DNA of 64,000 nt from Spirochaetota bacterium (GTDB lineage Bacteria > Spirochaetota > UBA4802 > UBA5550). Below the pieces are notes generated by a model. It ran no database searches. It was not told where the DNA came from and was given only the letters and a program-made list of their open reading frames with translations. How positions within the stretch are numbered: the first letter of the stretch is position 1; each line of letters starts with the position of its first letter. The stretch is from the NCBI GenBank assembly GCA_017999915.1, contig JAGNKX010000001.1, positions 620,001 to 684,000 of the forward strand. Direction: 5' to 3'. A program made the position numbers and the translations under genes. This document shows positions 26,571 to 35,448 of this stretch, one piece after another.

Positions 26571-27522
26571 TGGCACCTCCCTGACTCGATACAAAGGCAT
26601 CCATCATAAACCTGACGCTTTCGCCCAGGGCCTGGAGATTATATCCCCCTTCCAGAAAAGAGATGACTCTGCCGCTGCAATGGACATCAGCCACAGCCAT
26701 AATCATTCTTGTAAAGTTCCCGAAAGTTTCAGAGCTGAGTCTGATAGAAGAAAGGGGGTCGTTCCGGTGGGCGTCGAATCCCGCGGATATGAGGACGATT
26801 TCCGGCTTAAATGAATCAAGGGCCGGGATCACTTTGTTCTGGAACGCAGGCATGTATTCATGCTCCGAGCTCCCGGCGCGCATCGGGATGTTGATGGTGT
26901 AGCCTTTGCCGGAACCTGTTCCGCATTCAGAGGCGGAGCCGGTGCCGGGATAGTGGGGATGCTCATGGAGGCTGATATACAGGATGGTGTTGTCTTGCTC
27001 AAAGGAATGCTGCGTTCCATTCCCATGGTGCACATCCCAATCCACAATGGCGATTTTGCCAACGCCGTGGCGGTTTTGAAGATAGCGTGAGGCAATGGCA
27101 ATATTGTTGAAAATGCAAAAGCCGGCGGCGCAGTCACGTTCCGCGTGGTGGCCCGGCGGACGAAGGGCGCAAAAGCCATTAATTGCCCGTTGTTCCATGA
27201 CGGCGTCGCACATGGCAAGGGAGCCTCCCACAGCCTTCAGGGCCACGTCAAAGGAGTAGGGGCATACGGCCGTATCCATTGAATCAAGATATTGCTGACC
27301 GCCTTTTATCTTCTTTTCAACGCGCTTGATATAGGCACGCGAGTGTATGGCCTCAATATGCTTCATCTCCGGCAAGGCAGAGGTCAGTTTCAGGAGATTG
27401 TCATAATACGGGGCTTCGGACATGGCAATGCTGATATGCATGAGCCGCTCAGGTTTTTCCGGGTGTCCCCAGCCGGTATCATGCTGCAGGTAAACCGAAT
27501 CAAATAAATATGCAGTGGTCAT
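26563..27522 (-). CDS. Histone-deacetylase-superfamily amidohydrolase
   Basis: 319-residue zinc-dependent deacetylase of the bacterial class II HDAC/acetylpolyamine-amidohydrolase type. FCALRPPGHHAERDCAAGFC gives the catalytic His pair, IVDWDVHHGNGTQ the Asp/His zinc ligands, and LISAGFDAHRNDPL the last Asp. The family works on acetylated amines, acetoin-pathway substrates or acetyl-lysine; the substrate here is open. It is transcribed from a good sigma70-like promoter 45-75 bp upstream. The gene ends 8 bp inside yjbQ. The propionyl-CoA synthetase gene across the intergenic region is divergent; AcuC-type deacetylases often accompany acyl-CoA synthetases, so a role in relieving lysine acylation is a reasonable guess. 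Confidence 0.9.
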   Translation of the reverse strand: MTTAYLFDSVYLQHDTGWGHPEKPERLMHISIAMSEAPYYDNLLKLTSALPEMKHIEAIHSRAYIKRVEKKIKGGQQYLDSMDTAVCPYSFDVALKAVGGSLAMCDAVMEQRAINGFCALRPPGHHAERDCAAGFCIFNNIAIASRYLQNRHGVGKIAIVDWDVHHGNGTQHSFEQDNTILYISLHEHPHYPGTGSASECGTGSGKGYTINIPMRAGSSEHEYMPAFQNKVIPALDSFKPEIVLISAGFDAHRNDPLSSIRLSSETFGNFTRMIMAVADVHCSGRVISFLEGGYNLQALGESVRFMMDAFVSSQGGANG

Positions 27523-27567
27523 AGATTAGTGCTTAACTCTTACAGATTGATTGTTTTGTCCTTTGGT

Positions 27568-27595
27568 AATATACAATTTCCCTGGGTTGTGTCAA
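27568..27595 (-). promoter_or_regulatory. Predicted sigma70-type promoter of the HDAC-yjbQ operon
   Basis: Minus strand: perfect TTGACA (27590-27595), 16-bp spacer, TATATT (27568-27573). It lies 45-75 bp upstream of the HDAC start codon. Confidence 0.6.
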
Positions 27596-27676
27596 ATTAA
27601 TATTTAAACAGAGCTGATTGGTTGTCAAATACCGACTCGCATTAAGGGATGAGTTGGACTGTGACCAATTTTTGTA

Positions 27677-27741
27677 TTGACACATGAAATATGTGCGCAT
27701 AATGTCTTATTGATAATACAATTAAATTATGCATTATGTGC
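27677..27741 (+). promoter_or_regulatory. Promoter-like hexamers and inverted repeat ahead of the decayed GntR gene
   Basis: TTGACA (27677-27682) is followed by CATAAT (27698-27703), a 15-bp spacer that is shorter than ideal. An inverted repeat, GCGCATAATG (27695-27704) and CATTATGTGC (27732-27741), matches at 9 of 10 positions and brackets the pseudogene start. It may be the operator of the lost regulator. Confidence 0.35.
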
Positions 27742-27978
27742 CTATGAAATCGGTCATTCTCGAGAATACCCATGTACTGCTACATTATCAGATTGACGAT
27801 TATCTCGTAGATATACTGAAACGGGATGAATTGAATCAGGACATGCAAATTCTTTGATATGCTGGATTATTCAGTAATGACCGTTTTCAGACGCATTCGG
27901 TCTGCCGTGGGCGAGCCGATGAGTTATACGATTAACTATCTGCCGAAACACAATGACCACCCAATTGAAAAGAATTAA
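27729..27978 (+). pseudogene. Remnant of a GntR-family (UTRA-type) transcriptional regulator
   Basis: Frame 1 from ATG 27729 reads 42 codons, including LLHYQIDDYLVDILKRDELN, which matches the first helix of GntR winged-helix domains (L-x-YQI-x-x-x-L-x-x-x-I-x-x-x-x-L). It stops at 27855. One base out of frame, from 27859, comes FRRIRSAVGEPMSYTINYLP, which matches the core of UTRA ligand-binding domains (R-x-R-x-x-x-GEP-x-x-x-x-x-NYLP). It stops at 27976. An intact gene would be about 240 codons, so the rest of the DNA-binding domain and the C-terminus are deleted and the two pieces are frameshifted. The identification comes from motif recognition only, but both halves appear in the correct order. 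Confidence 0.62.
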
Positions 27979-28063
27979 CTGCAGCGGATGACCATTTCAA
28001 AGTCGAACTTGATTAACCCGTTCATTTATTATCTATGAGGTTAAATATTTAAGGAGGATACCT

Positions 28064-29959
28064 ATGGGCGAATATCAGAAAGCGTATGATGTATCAATTC
28101 AGGATCCGGCAAGTTTCTGGGGGTCAGCGGCCCAAAATGTCGTCTGGTACAAGAAATACAGCAAGGTGCTGGATGACTCCCGAAAGCCATTCTACCGGTG
28201 GTTCATTGACGGTGAAATGAACACATGCTACAATGCCCTGGATTATCATATCGAACAGGGGCGAGGGGATCAGGTTGCCATCATTTACGATAGCCCCGTT
28301 ACGGGGATAAAACAAAAAATCACCTACAAGGATTTCCGTGATGAAGTGGCCTTGTTTGCCGGCGCACTGAAAAAGCATGGCATTGAAAAGGGAGACCGCG
28401 TCATCGTTTACATGCCGATGATCCCCCAGGCCGCGGTCGCCATGCTGGCCTGCGCGCGGATCGGGGCGATCCATTCGGTCGTCTTCGGCGGCTTCGCGCC
28501 CAACGAACTGGCCGTCAGAATCGACGATGCCAAGCCGAAGCTCATCGTATCTGCGTCGTGCGGCATCGAAGGAAAAAAAACGATTGAATACAAGCCGTTA
28601 CTCGATAAGGCCATAGAGCTGGCAGCCAATAAGCCTTCACATTGCATCATTTACCAGAGAGAGCAGGCGGCTGCTCCACTGGCGCCCGTAAGGGATGTTG
28701 ACTGGAATGAAGCCATAAAAAGCGCGGTTCCGGCGGATTGTGTCGCGGTCAAGGCGACTGACCCCCTGTATATCTTGTACACGTCGGGAACAACGGGACT
28801 GCCGAAGGGAGTGGTGCGAGACAATGGCGGACACGCAGTCGCATTGAAGTGGAGCATGAAACACATATACGGCATGAACCCCGGCGAGGTGTTCTGGGCT
28901 GCGTCGGACGTGGGCTGGGTCGTGGGGCATTCGTATATCATCTACGCACCGCTCCTGTACGGGTGCACAACGATCATGTATGAAGGGAAGCCGGTGGGCA
29001 CCCCTGATCCCGGAGCCTTCTGGCGCGTCATCAACGAGCATGACGTGAAGGTGCTCTTTACGGCGCCGACGGCCTTCAGGGCGATTAAAAAGGAAGATCC
29101 CAACGGAGAGCATCTGAAAAAATACGATCTCTCGAAATTCAGATATCTGTTCCTTGCCGGGGAGCGCCTGGACCCGGACACCTATCATTGGGCTTCCAAC
29201 ATGCTCAAGAAACCCGTGGTGGATCACTGGTGGCAGACTGAAACCGGCTGGGCCATTGCGGCTAATTGCATGGGCCTGGAGCAGTTCCCGATAAAAGCCG
29301 GGTCACCTACCAAGGCAGTGCCCGGATACCAGGTGGAGATAATCGACGGCGAGGGGAAGAATGTTCCTGCCGAAACAGAAGGGTTGGTGGCGATCAAACT
29401 GCCGCTCCCCCCGGGAACATTGCCGACCCTCTGGCAGAATGACATAAAGTACAAGGAATCGTACACTGATCCGTTCCCGGGCTATTATTTCACTGGCGAT
29501 GGCGGATATGTCGATAGGGACGGGTACCTTTACATCATGGGAAGGGTCGATGACGTGATCAATGTGGCGGGTCACCGCCTGTCCACAGGGTCCATGGAAG
29601 AGGTCATTGCCCAGCATCCTGACGTGGCGGAATGCGCCGTTATCGGCGCGGCCGATGATTTTAAAGGGCAGCTTCCCCTCGGGTTCGTGGTGCTCAAGGA
29701 AGGGGTCAAGAAGGGGAATGAGGACATCATCAAGGACCTGGTGAACATGGTGCGGGACCAGATCGGGGCAGTGGCGGTCTTCAAGCAGGCGGTTATCGTG
29801 AAAAGGCTTCCCAAGACCCGGTCAGGAAAAATACTCCGGTCCACCATGAGAAAAATAGCCGATGGACAGGATTATTCCATCCCCTCAACCATAGATGATC
29901 CGGGGATACTGGGTGAAATAGAAGAGTCGATGAAAACTCTCGGTTACGGAAAAAAGTAA
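28064..29959 (+). CDS. prpE: Propionyl-CoA synthetase (acyl-CoA ligase, PrpE-like)
   Basis: 631-residue AMP-forming acyl-CoA synthetase that activates propionate (or acetate) to its CoA thioester through an acyl-adenylate. The N-terminal AcsA-type cap DPASFWGSAAQNVVWYKKYS, then VVFGGFAPNELAVRIDDAKP and IVSASCGIE, are typical of PrpE rather than Acs. LYILYTSGTTGLPKGVVRD is the P-loop, WWQTETGW the A5 motif, YYFTGDGGYVDRDGYLYIMG the A7/A8 region, and PKTRSGKILRSTMRKIA holds the catalytic lysine, which protein acetyltransferases can acylate. AAGGAGG lies 7 nt upstream. A strong intrinsic terminator follows, so it is monocistronic. A decayed GntR regulator precedes it and an HDAC-type deacetylase is divergent. 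Confidence 0.9.
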   Translation: MGEYQKAYDVSIQDPASFWGSAAQNVVWYKKYSKVLDDSRKPFYRWFIDGEMNTCYNALDYHIEQGRGDQVAIIYDSPVTGIKQKITYKDFRDEVALFAGALKKHGIEKGDRVIVYMPMIPQAAVAMLACARIGAIHSVVFGGFAPNELAVRIDDAKPKLIVSASCGIEGKKTIEYKPLLDKAIELAANKPSHCIIYQREQAAAPLAPVRDVDWNEAIKSAVPADCVAVKATDPLYILYTSGTTGLPKGVVRDNGGHAVALKWSMKHIYGMNPGEVFWAASDVGWVVGHSYIIYAPLLYGCTTIMYEGKPVGTPDPGAFWRVINEHDVKVLFTAPTAFRAIKKEDPNGEHLKKYDLSKFRYLFLAGERLDPDTYHWASNMLKKPVVDHWWQTETGWAIAANCMGLEQFPIKAGSPTKAVPGYQVEIIDGEGKNVPAETEGLVAIKLPLPPGTLPTLWQNDIKYKESYTDPFPGYYFTGDGGYVDRDGYLYIMGRVDDVINVAGHRLSTGSMEEVIAQHPDVAECAVIGAADDFKGQLPLGFVVLKEGVKKGNEDIIKDLVNMVRDQIGAVAVFKQAVIVKRLPKTRSGKILRSTMRKIADGQDYSIPSTIDDPGILGEIEESMKTLGYGKK

Positions 29960-30013
29960 CGATCAGTTCTCGCGATACATTGTCTGTATTGTATACAACA
30001 TGATTGTTACATG

Positions 30014-30046
30014 CCCTCCCGGTCATTGCCGGGAGGGTTTTTATTT
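30014..30046 (+). terminator. Intrinsic terminator of prpE
   Basis: Stem CCCTCCCGG / CCGGGAGGG with a 6-base loop (30014-30037), followed directly by TTTTTATTTTT-like sequence. It lies 55 bp after the prpE stop. Confidence 0.92.
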
Positions 30047-30066
30047 TTATTAATCGGAAAACATCA

Positions 30067-30096
30067 TTGACATGCCCTGTAAACCTGTTCAATAAT
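30067..30096 (+). promoter_or_regulatory. Predicted sigma70-type promoter of the second SpoIIE phosphatase
   Basis: TTGACA (30067-30072), 18-bp spacer, AATAAT (30091-30096), 27 bp before the start codon at 30123 and just after the prpE terminator. Confidence 0.55.
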
Positions 30097-30122
30097 TGCA
30101 AAACACCTCTTGTTGAAGCAGC

Positions 30123-31862
30123 ATGATAGCGAGATTATTCATCTACATATATGACAGAACCTCCTTTGGTTTTACCATAGCATTGTTTACAACAACATGG
30201 TCCTGGGTCACATCATTTTATGGCTTCTTTTTTGTCCATGCCACGGTCAATTTTCAAAGGGATGAGATGCTGTATATGATCGTCGCCCTGATTACCTGCA
30301 CCGGCATCGCGGTCATGTTCCATCTCAGTCATTACGGTATGCTCTACCGGTGGGGATTCCCGGGGTTTTCCAAGACGGTGCGGCTTATCAATAAGTACTT
30401 TGATAAAAAACATATATTCGTTAATTTCAAGGATATCAGCAGCAGAGAAATTAAAGAGGTGTATTCAGCTATATTAGCTCTTCCCAGGAACAATTTTTTT
30501 ACCGGCATATTCTACACTACTCTCGTTGTACTTTCTCTTATTGGCCTCATTTATCATTACAGCGGGGATTTTGACAGGGTTGTCTTCATTCTGCTGGGCG
30601 GAATATTTTCATCGGTCATCATCAGTTACTGCACCTTTCTCCTGACGGAATATTTTTCAGGGCCGTACAAGATGAGGCTGGAACAGATGCTTTTTGAGCG
30701 GTCACTCAAGATAAAACAGAGGGTATTGCTGAGCTTTAAATATAAAGCGATATTCATGCTGATGGTGGTCCTCTTCTCCATGATGAACCTGACGATATTA
30801 ATACGGCGAAGTGAAAAATCGATCCTGGTCATAATCGGTTTCATCACATTGAGCCTCATCACCGCAGGCCTCCTGCTCTCCCTGATGCTCAATATTCTCA
30901 GGATATCTCTGGAGACTATCAACCGATCTACGAAAAAGCTTGCCTCAGGGGGAAGCGGCATGTTTTTTCCTCCCTTTTCCGACAAGGAGTTTTCCATATT
31001 TTCAGAAAACTATAATCGCGCGGCTGTGGAAATAAATGAAATCAGGACAGATTTGGAAACAAAAATCAAGGAGCGCACCGAGGAATTAAGCAATGCCTAC
31101 GACAATCTGAACAAGGCCTACAGCCAGATCCAGGCTGACCTGACACTGGCTAAAAGAATCCAGAAGAGGATCATGCCGGAGAATTTTGATTCCTTCGAGG
31201 GATTGAAACTCATCGTTCATTATTACCCCATGGCGGATATCGGCGGGGATATTTATGACGTTTTCCAGATGTCGCCGGGATACAGCAGGTTTTTCCTCGC
31301 CGATGCCATCGGTCATGGCATCCAGGCGGCGCTCATAACCATGATAATAAAAAGCGAATATGAAAAAGTCAAAACGATAGAAGATACCCGGGAGCTTCTG
31401 GAATGGCTTAATAAATCTTTCACCGACCTCTACATTTCATTAAATGCTTTTTTTTCCTGTGTCATCGTCGATATTGATACGAAAAATAACAAACTGCGCT
31501 ATGCGTCAGCTGGCCATCCTAACCAGATTATCGTGTCCAATAATAGCATTGAGCTTATAAAGCATACGGGAAAATTGATCGGGATCAAGCGCGATACCGA
31601 GTATGAATTTGTTGAAAGAGAAATACATCTCCATGACAAGGTTATTCTCTTTACAGACGGTTTGTTTGAACAATTCAATGACCGTGACGAAGGATTGACA
31701 GAACAGGATATCGCTGATATTGTTGATCAGAACAAGCATTTATCCGTCAGCATAATCGACGACGTCCTTATTAAGAGATTGCGGGATTATATCGGCATAA
31801 AGGAAAATCTCCAGCTCAGGGATGATATTACATTGATCAGTATTGAGATCATAGGTGCATAA
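30123..31862 (+). CDS. Six-helix membrane SpoIIE/PP2C phosphatase
   Basis: 579 residues. Six predicted membrane helices (about 15-38, 49-72, 125-150, 155-178, 207-226 and 233-260) form the input domain. They are followed by a HAMP-like segment, a coiled coil (TKIKERTEELSNAYDNLNKA) and a SpoIIE phosphatase domain starting near residue 345 (TLAKRIQKRIMPENFDSFEG). MADIGGDIYDVF and LADAIGHGIQAAL carry the metal-binding aspartates, and ILFTDGLFEQFNDRDEGLTE and LRDDITLISIEI close the domain. It should dephosphorylate a STAS antagonist in response to a membrane signal. The architecture differs from the two-helix phosphatase at 11-13 kb, so the two probably sense different cues. Confidence 0.9.
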   Translation: MIARLFIYIYDRTSFGFTIALFTTTWSWVTSFYGFFFVHATVNFQRDEMLYMIVALITCTGIAVMFHLSHYGMLYRWGFPGFSKTVRLINKYFDKKHIFVNFKDISSREIKEVYSAILALPRNNFFTGIFYTTLVVLSLIGLIYHYSGDFDRVVFILLGGIFSSVIISYCTFLLTEYFSGPYKMRLEQMLFERSLKIKQRVLLSFKYKAIFMLMVVLFSMMNLTILIRRSEKSILVIIGFITLSLITAGLLLSLMLNILRISLETINRSTKKLASGGSGMFFPPFSDKEFSIFSENYNRAAVEINEIRTDLETKIKERTEELSNAYDNLNKAYSQIQADLTLAKRIQKRIMPENFDSFEGLKLIVHYYPMADIGGDIYDVFQMSPGYSRFFLADAIGHGIQAALITMIIKSEYEKVKTIEDTRELLEWLNKSFTDLYISLNAFFSCVIVDIDTKNNKLRYASAGHPNQIIVSNNSIELIKHTGKLIGIKRDTEYEFVEREIHLHDKVILFTDGLFEQFNDRDEGLTEQDIADIVDQNKHLSVSIIDDVLIKRLRDYIGIKENLQLRDDITLISIEIIGA

Positions 31863-31939
31863 ATGAATCGTCATCAGGTCCCGTAATCGGTGCCCCGGAT
31901 GGGAAAATCCTTCGAAGAACAGCATATCACACCATCATC

Positions 31940-33919
31940 ATGAATGAGATCTTTAATGAGCACGGCTTCCTTTCTACAATGATACCGTCATATGAATACA
32001 GATGCGAACAACTCCATATGGCTGAGTTTATTTTAGAACGCCTCATCAATTGCGAAAACGGAATCATAGAAGCGGGAACCGGCACGGGTAAAACACTGGC
32101 CTATCTCCTTCCATTGGTCCTCCATGCGGTGGAGCATGATAAAAAAATCGCGGTGTCAACCGAAACTAAGGCGCTGCAAAAACAGCTTGTCGAAAAGGAC
32201 CTCCCCATCGTGCAGGAAGTCGTTCGAAGATTCTTCAATATGGACTTTTCCTATTCTCTCTGCCTGGGCAGTTCTAACTATCCATGCCGGAACCGCTTTG
32301 AGGCAGCATTGAAAGCCGGGAGGTTCCATCCGGGTGATTTGAGAAAACTTGAGAAGGTCCACGATTTATTCGACAGTAAGAAAATCTTCACTTTTTTCGA
32401 TCTCACTCTGCCGGGTCACCTATGGAATGAGATAAATCGTGAAGGCGATTCCTGTTATTCATACAAGTGTCTTTTCGCGCCCGTGTGCCCATACCAGAGG
32501 GCGCGAAAAGAATGGAACCAGTCAAATCTCCTGGTCATGAACCATTACCTTTTCTTTACCAACATTTCCTCAGGTAAAACCTATCTTCCACAGTGCGAGA
32601 TCGCGGTGTTCGACGAGGCTCATTCCCTGGAAGAGATTGCTGCTTCCCAACTGGGGTTCAACCTCGGATACGAGGAGATCATGGAAATCATCGATCTGTT
32701 CCGCGAAGACAAGAAAGGGAATGTGATCAGGGGGCTAAACAATGATGGAGCAAGGAAAAAGCTGAGCGATTGTGCGGCAACGATCAGGCCGGAGATATCA
32801 ACCTTTTTTGAGGCCATACGATCAGTGGTGCCTGCGGAAAAGGGCTATGTCAGGATCCGTGAAGTCCAGCCGTCGGGCAATGTACTGGTTGAAAGACTGC
32901 AGGAAATAATGATGATCCTGGCCGATTCGGAAAAATCATTTGATGAAGATCACCCCCAGCGCCTCGACTTTGATATAGCGCGGGGAAAACTCTTCACCTA
33001 CCTGGAGAGCCTTTCGTCGTTTGTCTATAAGAAAAGTGAGAATTATGTTTACTGGATTGAAAAGGAACCGGAAGCGGCCCTGGGCGATCTCTTTCTGAGG
33101 GGTCAGCCGGTGGACATATCGGAATTATTCCAGCGGGAGGTCCTGTCCTGCTACGATTCGTCCATCTTCATATCGGCAACCCTTTCGATAGGAGGTGATT
33201 TCTCATATTGCGCCGGCCGTCTGGGCATTGAGAATTATCGGGGTCTCTCCCTGCCGTCATCCTTTGACTACAAGAACCAGGTATTGCTTTACATCGAGAA
33301 GGATATCCCGGATCCGGGAAACAGTGTGTTTAACGAGCAGGCATCGGTCAATGCTGCGGAAATCATCAATCATCTCCAGGGCAACTGCCTTATGCTCTTC
33401 ACGTCGTATAAAATGATGAGGGAGGTTAGAAGCATCCTGAGCGGCATCATCAGATATCCCATTTATTCACAGGATACGATGAAACCGACGGAGGCCTTCG
33501 ACCGGTACGTTAATGACACCAATTCCGTTCTCATGGGGTCTAATTCCTTCTGGCAGGGGATCGATCTGCCCGGCGACCTGGTCCGGGGGGTGATCGTTAT
33601 GAAGCTCCCCTTTGCGGTGCCGGATTCTCCGCCGATGGAGGCCAGGATGGAACGATTGAAGCTGCTCGGCAAAAATCCCTTTTCAGCCCTCCAGGTGCCG
33701 GAAGCGGTAATACGATTCAAACAGGGTTTCGGCAGACTCATACGGAGTAGCAGCGACCGGGGCATTGTCGCTGTCCTGGACCCACGCATCGCCAGCAAGT
33801 CATACGGGAAGCTTTTTTTAAAGGCCATTCCGGAGTGCAGAATCGTGCACTCCCTGGATGAATTGAAGGAAGCCTACTCGTCAATGATGGTTCACAAGAA
33901 TTCCGGTGAATCGTCATAG
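31940..33919 (+). CDS. DinG/XPD-like ATP-dependent DNA helicase with Fe-S cysteines
   Basis: 659-residue superfamily 2 helicase of the DinG/XPD type, unwinding 5'-3' on structured or damaged DNA. GIIEAGTGTGKTLAYLLPLV is Walker A, and VFDEAHSLEE the DEAH box. GSSNYPCRNRF followed by GDSCYSYKCLFAPVCPYQRA gives four cysteines in the Fe-S position. LMGSNSFWQGIDLPGDLVRG and FKQGFGRLIRSSSDRGIVAV are motifs V and VI. The start codon has no clear ribosome site, but no better in-frame start exists. It lies 77 bp after the SpoIIE gene and 37 bp before the patatin gene on the same strand. Confidence 0.9.
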   Translation: MNEIFNEHGFLSTMIPSYEYRCEQLHMAEFILERLINCENGIIEAGTGTGKTLAYLLPLVLHAVEHDKKIAVSTETKALQKQLVEKDLPIVQEVVRRFFNMDFSYSLCLGSSNYPCRNRFEAALKAGRFHPGDLRKLEKVHDLFDSKKIFTFFDLTLPGHLWNEINREGDSCYSYKCLFAPVCPYQRARKEWNQSNLLVMNHYLFFTNISSGKTYLPQCEIAVFDEAHSLEEIAASQLGFNLGYEEIMEIIDLFREDKKGNVIRGLNNDGARKKLSDCAATIRPEISTFFEAIRSVVPAEKGYVRIREVQPSGNVLVERLQEIMMILADSEKSFDEDHPQRLDFDIARGKLFTYLESLSSFVYKKSENYVYWIEKEPEAALGDLFLRGQPVDISELFQREVLSCYDSSIFISATLSIGGDFSYCAGRLGIENYRGLSLPSSFDYKNQVLLYIEKDIPDPGNSVFNEQASVNAAEIINHLQGNCLMLFTSYKMMREVRSILSGIIRYPIYSQDTMKPTEAFDRYVNDTNSVLMGSNSFWQGIDLPGDLVRGVIVMKLPFAVPDSPPMEARMERLKLLGKNPFSALQVPEAVIRFKQGFGRLIRSSSDRGIVAVLDPRIASKSYGKLFLKAIPECRIVHSLDELKEAYSSMMVHKNSGESS

Positions 33920-33956
33920 CAATGGCGGTCGGCAGATTTTGCAATGAGGTAATTCC

Positions 33957-34829
33957 ATGACCGTAAAAAAGAATACAACGTTAAAATGCGCACTTGTGGT
34001 CGAGGGAGGGGGAATGCGCGGTATTTTTCCCGCCGGCGTTCTTGATGTTTTCCTGGAAAAGAAATTTGATCCTTTTGGCCTTTATGTCGGCGTGTCAGCC
34101 GGCGCCTGCAACCTGGCATCCCACCTGGCCGGGCAGCATGAGAGGAATTTTCGCATCTATACGCAGTTGATGACCAGGCCCGGCTTTATCAGCCTGAGGA
34201 AATTCTTGCAGGGCGGCCACCTGATGGACCTGGATTACCTCTGGGATCTCATCGATGATCAGGAACCTCTTTCCTTGGAAGAAATTTTCAAGCATAAGGG
34301 AAAAGAGTACGTAGTCGTTGGAACGAATGCGAATCTTGGGATTCCGGTATACATGAGAACAAATGAGCGTAATTGCAATGAATGCCTGAAGGCATCGAGC
34401 GCGGTTCCCCTCCTGTACCGGGGGATCGTTGAAATTGATTCAACCCATTATGTTGACGGCGGAGTCACCGATCCGATACCGGCTATGGAAGCGTACCGGA
34501 GGGGGGCACGAATAATAACGGTGATACGGACGAGGCCGGCGCATTTTAGGAAGAAAAAAGGAATCGAGAACTATATCTCTTCCTTTGCCACAAGAGCATG
34601 GCCGAAGCTTTCGGATGCTGTGAAAGCACAGGCCGAAACCTATTCCCGCTGTGTCGATTTTATTCTAAACCCGCCGAACGATGCCACCATAATACAGATC
34701 GCGCCGGAGACGCAGTTGCGCACCGGCAGGACAACACAGGACATAGGATCATTGCTGGCTGATTACAAAACAGGGAGAAAAATCGGGGAAGAATTTGTAT
34801 TCCGGTGGGAACAGGTCATTGGGTGTTAG
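33957..34829 (+). CDS. Patatin-like phospholipase
   Basis: 290-residue serine acyl hydrolase. The oxyanion loop GGGMRGIF (residues 18-25), nucleophile elbow GVSAGA near 48-53 and catalytic Asp in DGGVTDPIP near 167 form the Ser-Asp dyad. SSAVPLLYRGIVEI is a family feature. It has no signal peptide, so it is probably cytoplasmic. It resembles the YjjU-type bacterial patatins. GAGG lies upstream of the ATG. Its 3' end overlaps convergent metW by 14 bp. Membrane lipid turnover is the inferred role. Confidence 0.88.
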   Translation: MTVKKNTTLKCALVVEGGGMRGIFPAGVLDVFLEKKFDPFGLYVGVSAGACNLASHLAGQHERNFRIYTQLMTRPGFISLRKFLQGGHLMDLDYLWDLIDDQEPLSLEEIFKHKGKEYVVVGTNANLGIPVYMRTNERNCNECLKASSAVPLLYRGIVEIDSTHYVDGGVTDPIPAMEAYRRGARIITVIRTRPAHFRKKKGIENYISSFATRAWPKLSDAVKAQAETYSRCVDFILNPPNDATIIQIAPETQLRTGRTTQDIGSLLADYKTGRKIGEEFVFRWEQVIGC

Positions 34830-35448
34830 GCCGGGTATAACGCTCGCCATCCAGCACGAAAAACCCATACTGTGCACAAAGATTGGGAAAGGCCCCGACC
34901 CTGTGTGATGTGACGGAGGTAGTCACTGAAAAGTGATTTTCTTTTTTTATGGGATATCCGTGCATAATGCAGAAAATCTGAAAATCCCGAATTGTCAACA
35001 AGTGAATATTGGGCGTCTCATACCATTCGTAAGGAAGAAGCATGTTTTTCGGCATGATTCCCTTCAGCAGCAGTTGTAACCTGGTTTTATAATAGCCGAA
35101 ATTGGGAAAGCTCACAATGGCGTTCTTGCTGATGCGCATCATCTCATTGAGAACGTACGACGGCCTTTTTGTGATCTGCAGGGTCTGGTTCAGTATAACG
35201 TAATCGAAGGAATTATCTTTGTAATCCGCAAGGCCCTCGTCTATGTCCCCCTGATAGCAGTACAGCCCCTTTTCCACGCACTGGCATACACCGTCTTCCG
35301 ATATCTCAACGCCGTAGGGCACGGCCTCCTTGAGCTCCTGCAGCCTCTGCAGAAGAATCCCGTCGCCGCAGCCAAGATCTAGCACTTTCGAATGAGGCGC
35401 GACTTCATCAATGATAAGATCGTAGGCAATATGATCAAGAAGGCTCAT
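34816..35448 (-). CDS. metW: MetW, methionine-biosynthesis methyltransferase-like protein
   Basis: 210 residues. The SAM-binding motif SKVLDLGCGDGILLQRLQEL is near residue 20, and VILNQTLQITKRPSYVLNEM and IVSFPNFGYYKTRLQLLLKG are MetW hallmarks. MetW partners MetX, and in several bacteria it is needed for MetX to work in methionine synthesis. Its ATG shares one base with the metX stop (TGATG), so translation is coupled. Both genes lie behind the SAM-I riboswitch at 36.7 kb. Confidence 0.92.
   Translation of the reverse strand: MSLLDHIAYDLIIDEVAPHSKVLDLGCGDGILLQRLQELKEAVPYGVEISEDGVCQCVEKGLYCYQGDIDEGLADYKDNSFDYVILNQTLQITKRPSYVLNEMMRISKNAIVSFPNFGYYKTRLQLLLKGIMPKNMLLPYEWYETPNIHLLTIRDFQIFCIMHGYPIKKENHFSVTTSVTSHRVGAFPNLCAQYGFFVLDGERYTRPNTQ

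Noticed and set aside
28637-29227. 196-codon minus-strand frame inside prpE
   Set aside because: Antisense shadow in a GC-richer gene; Arg/His-rich composition and no start context.
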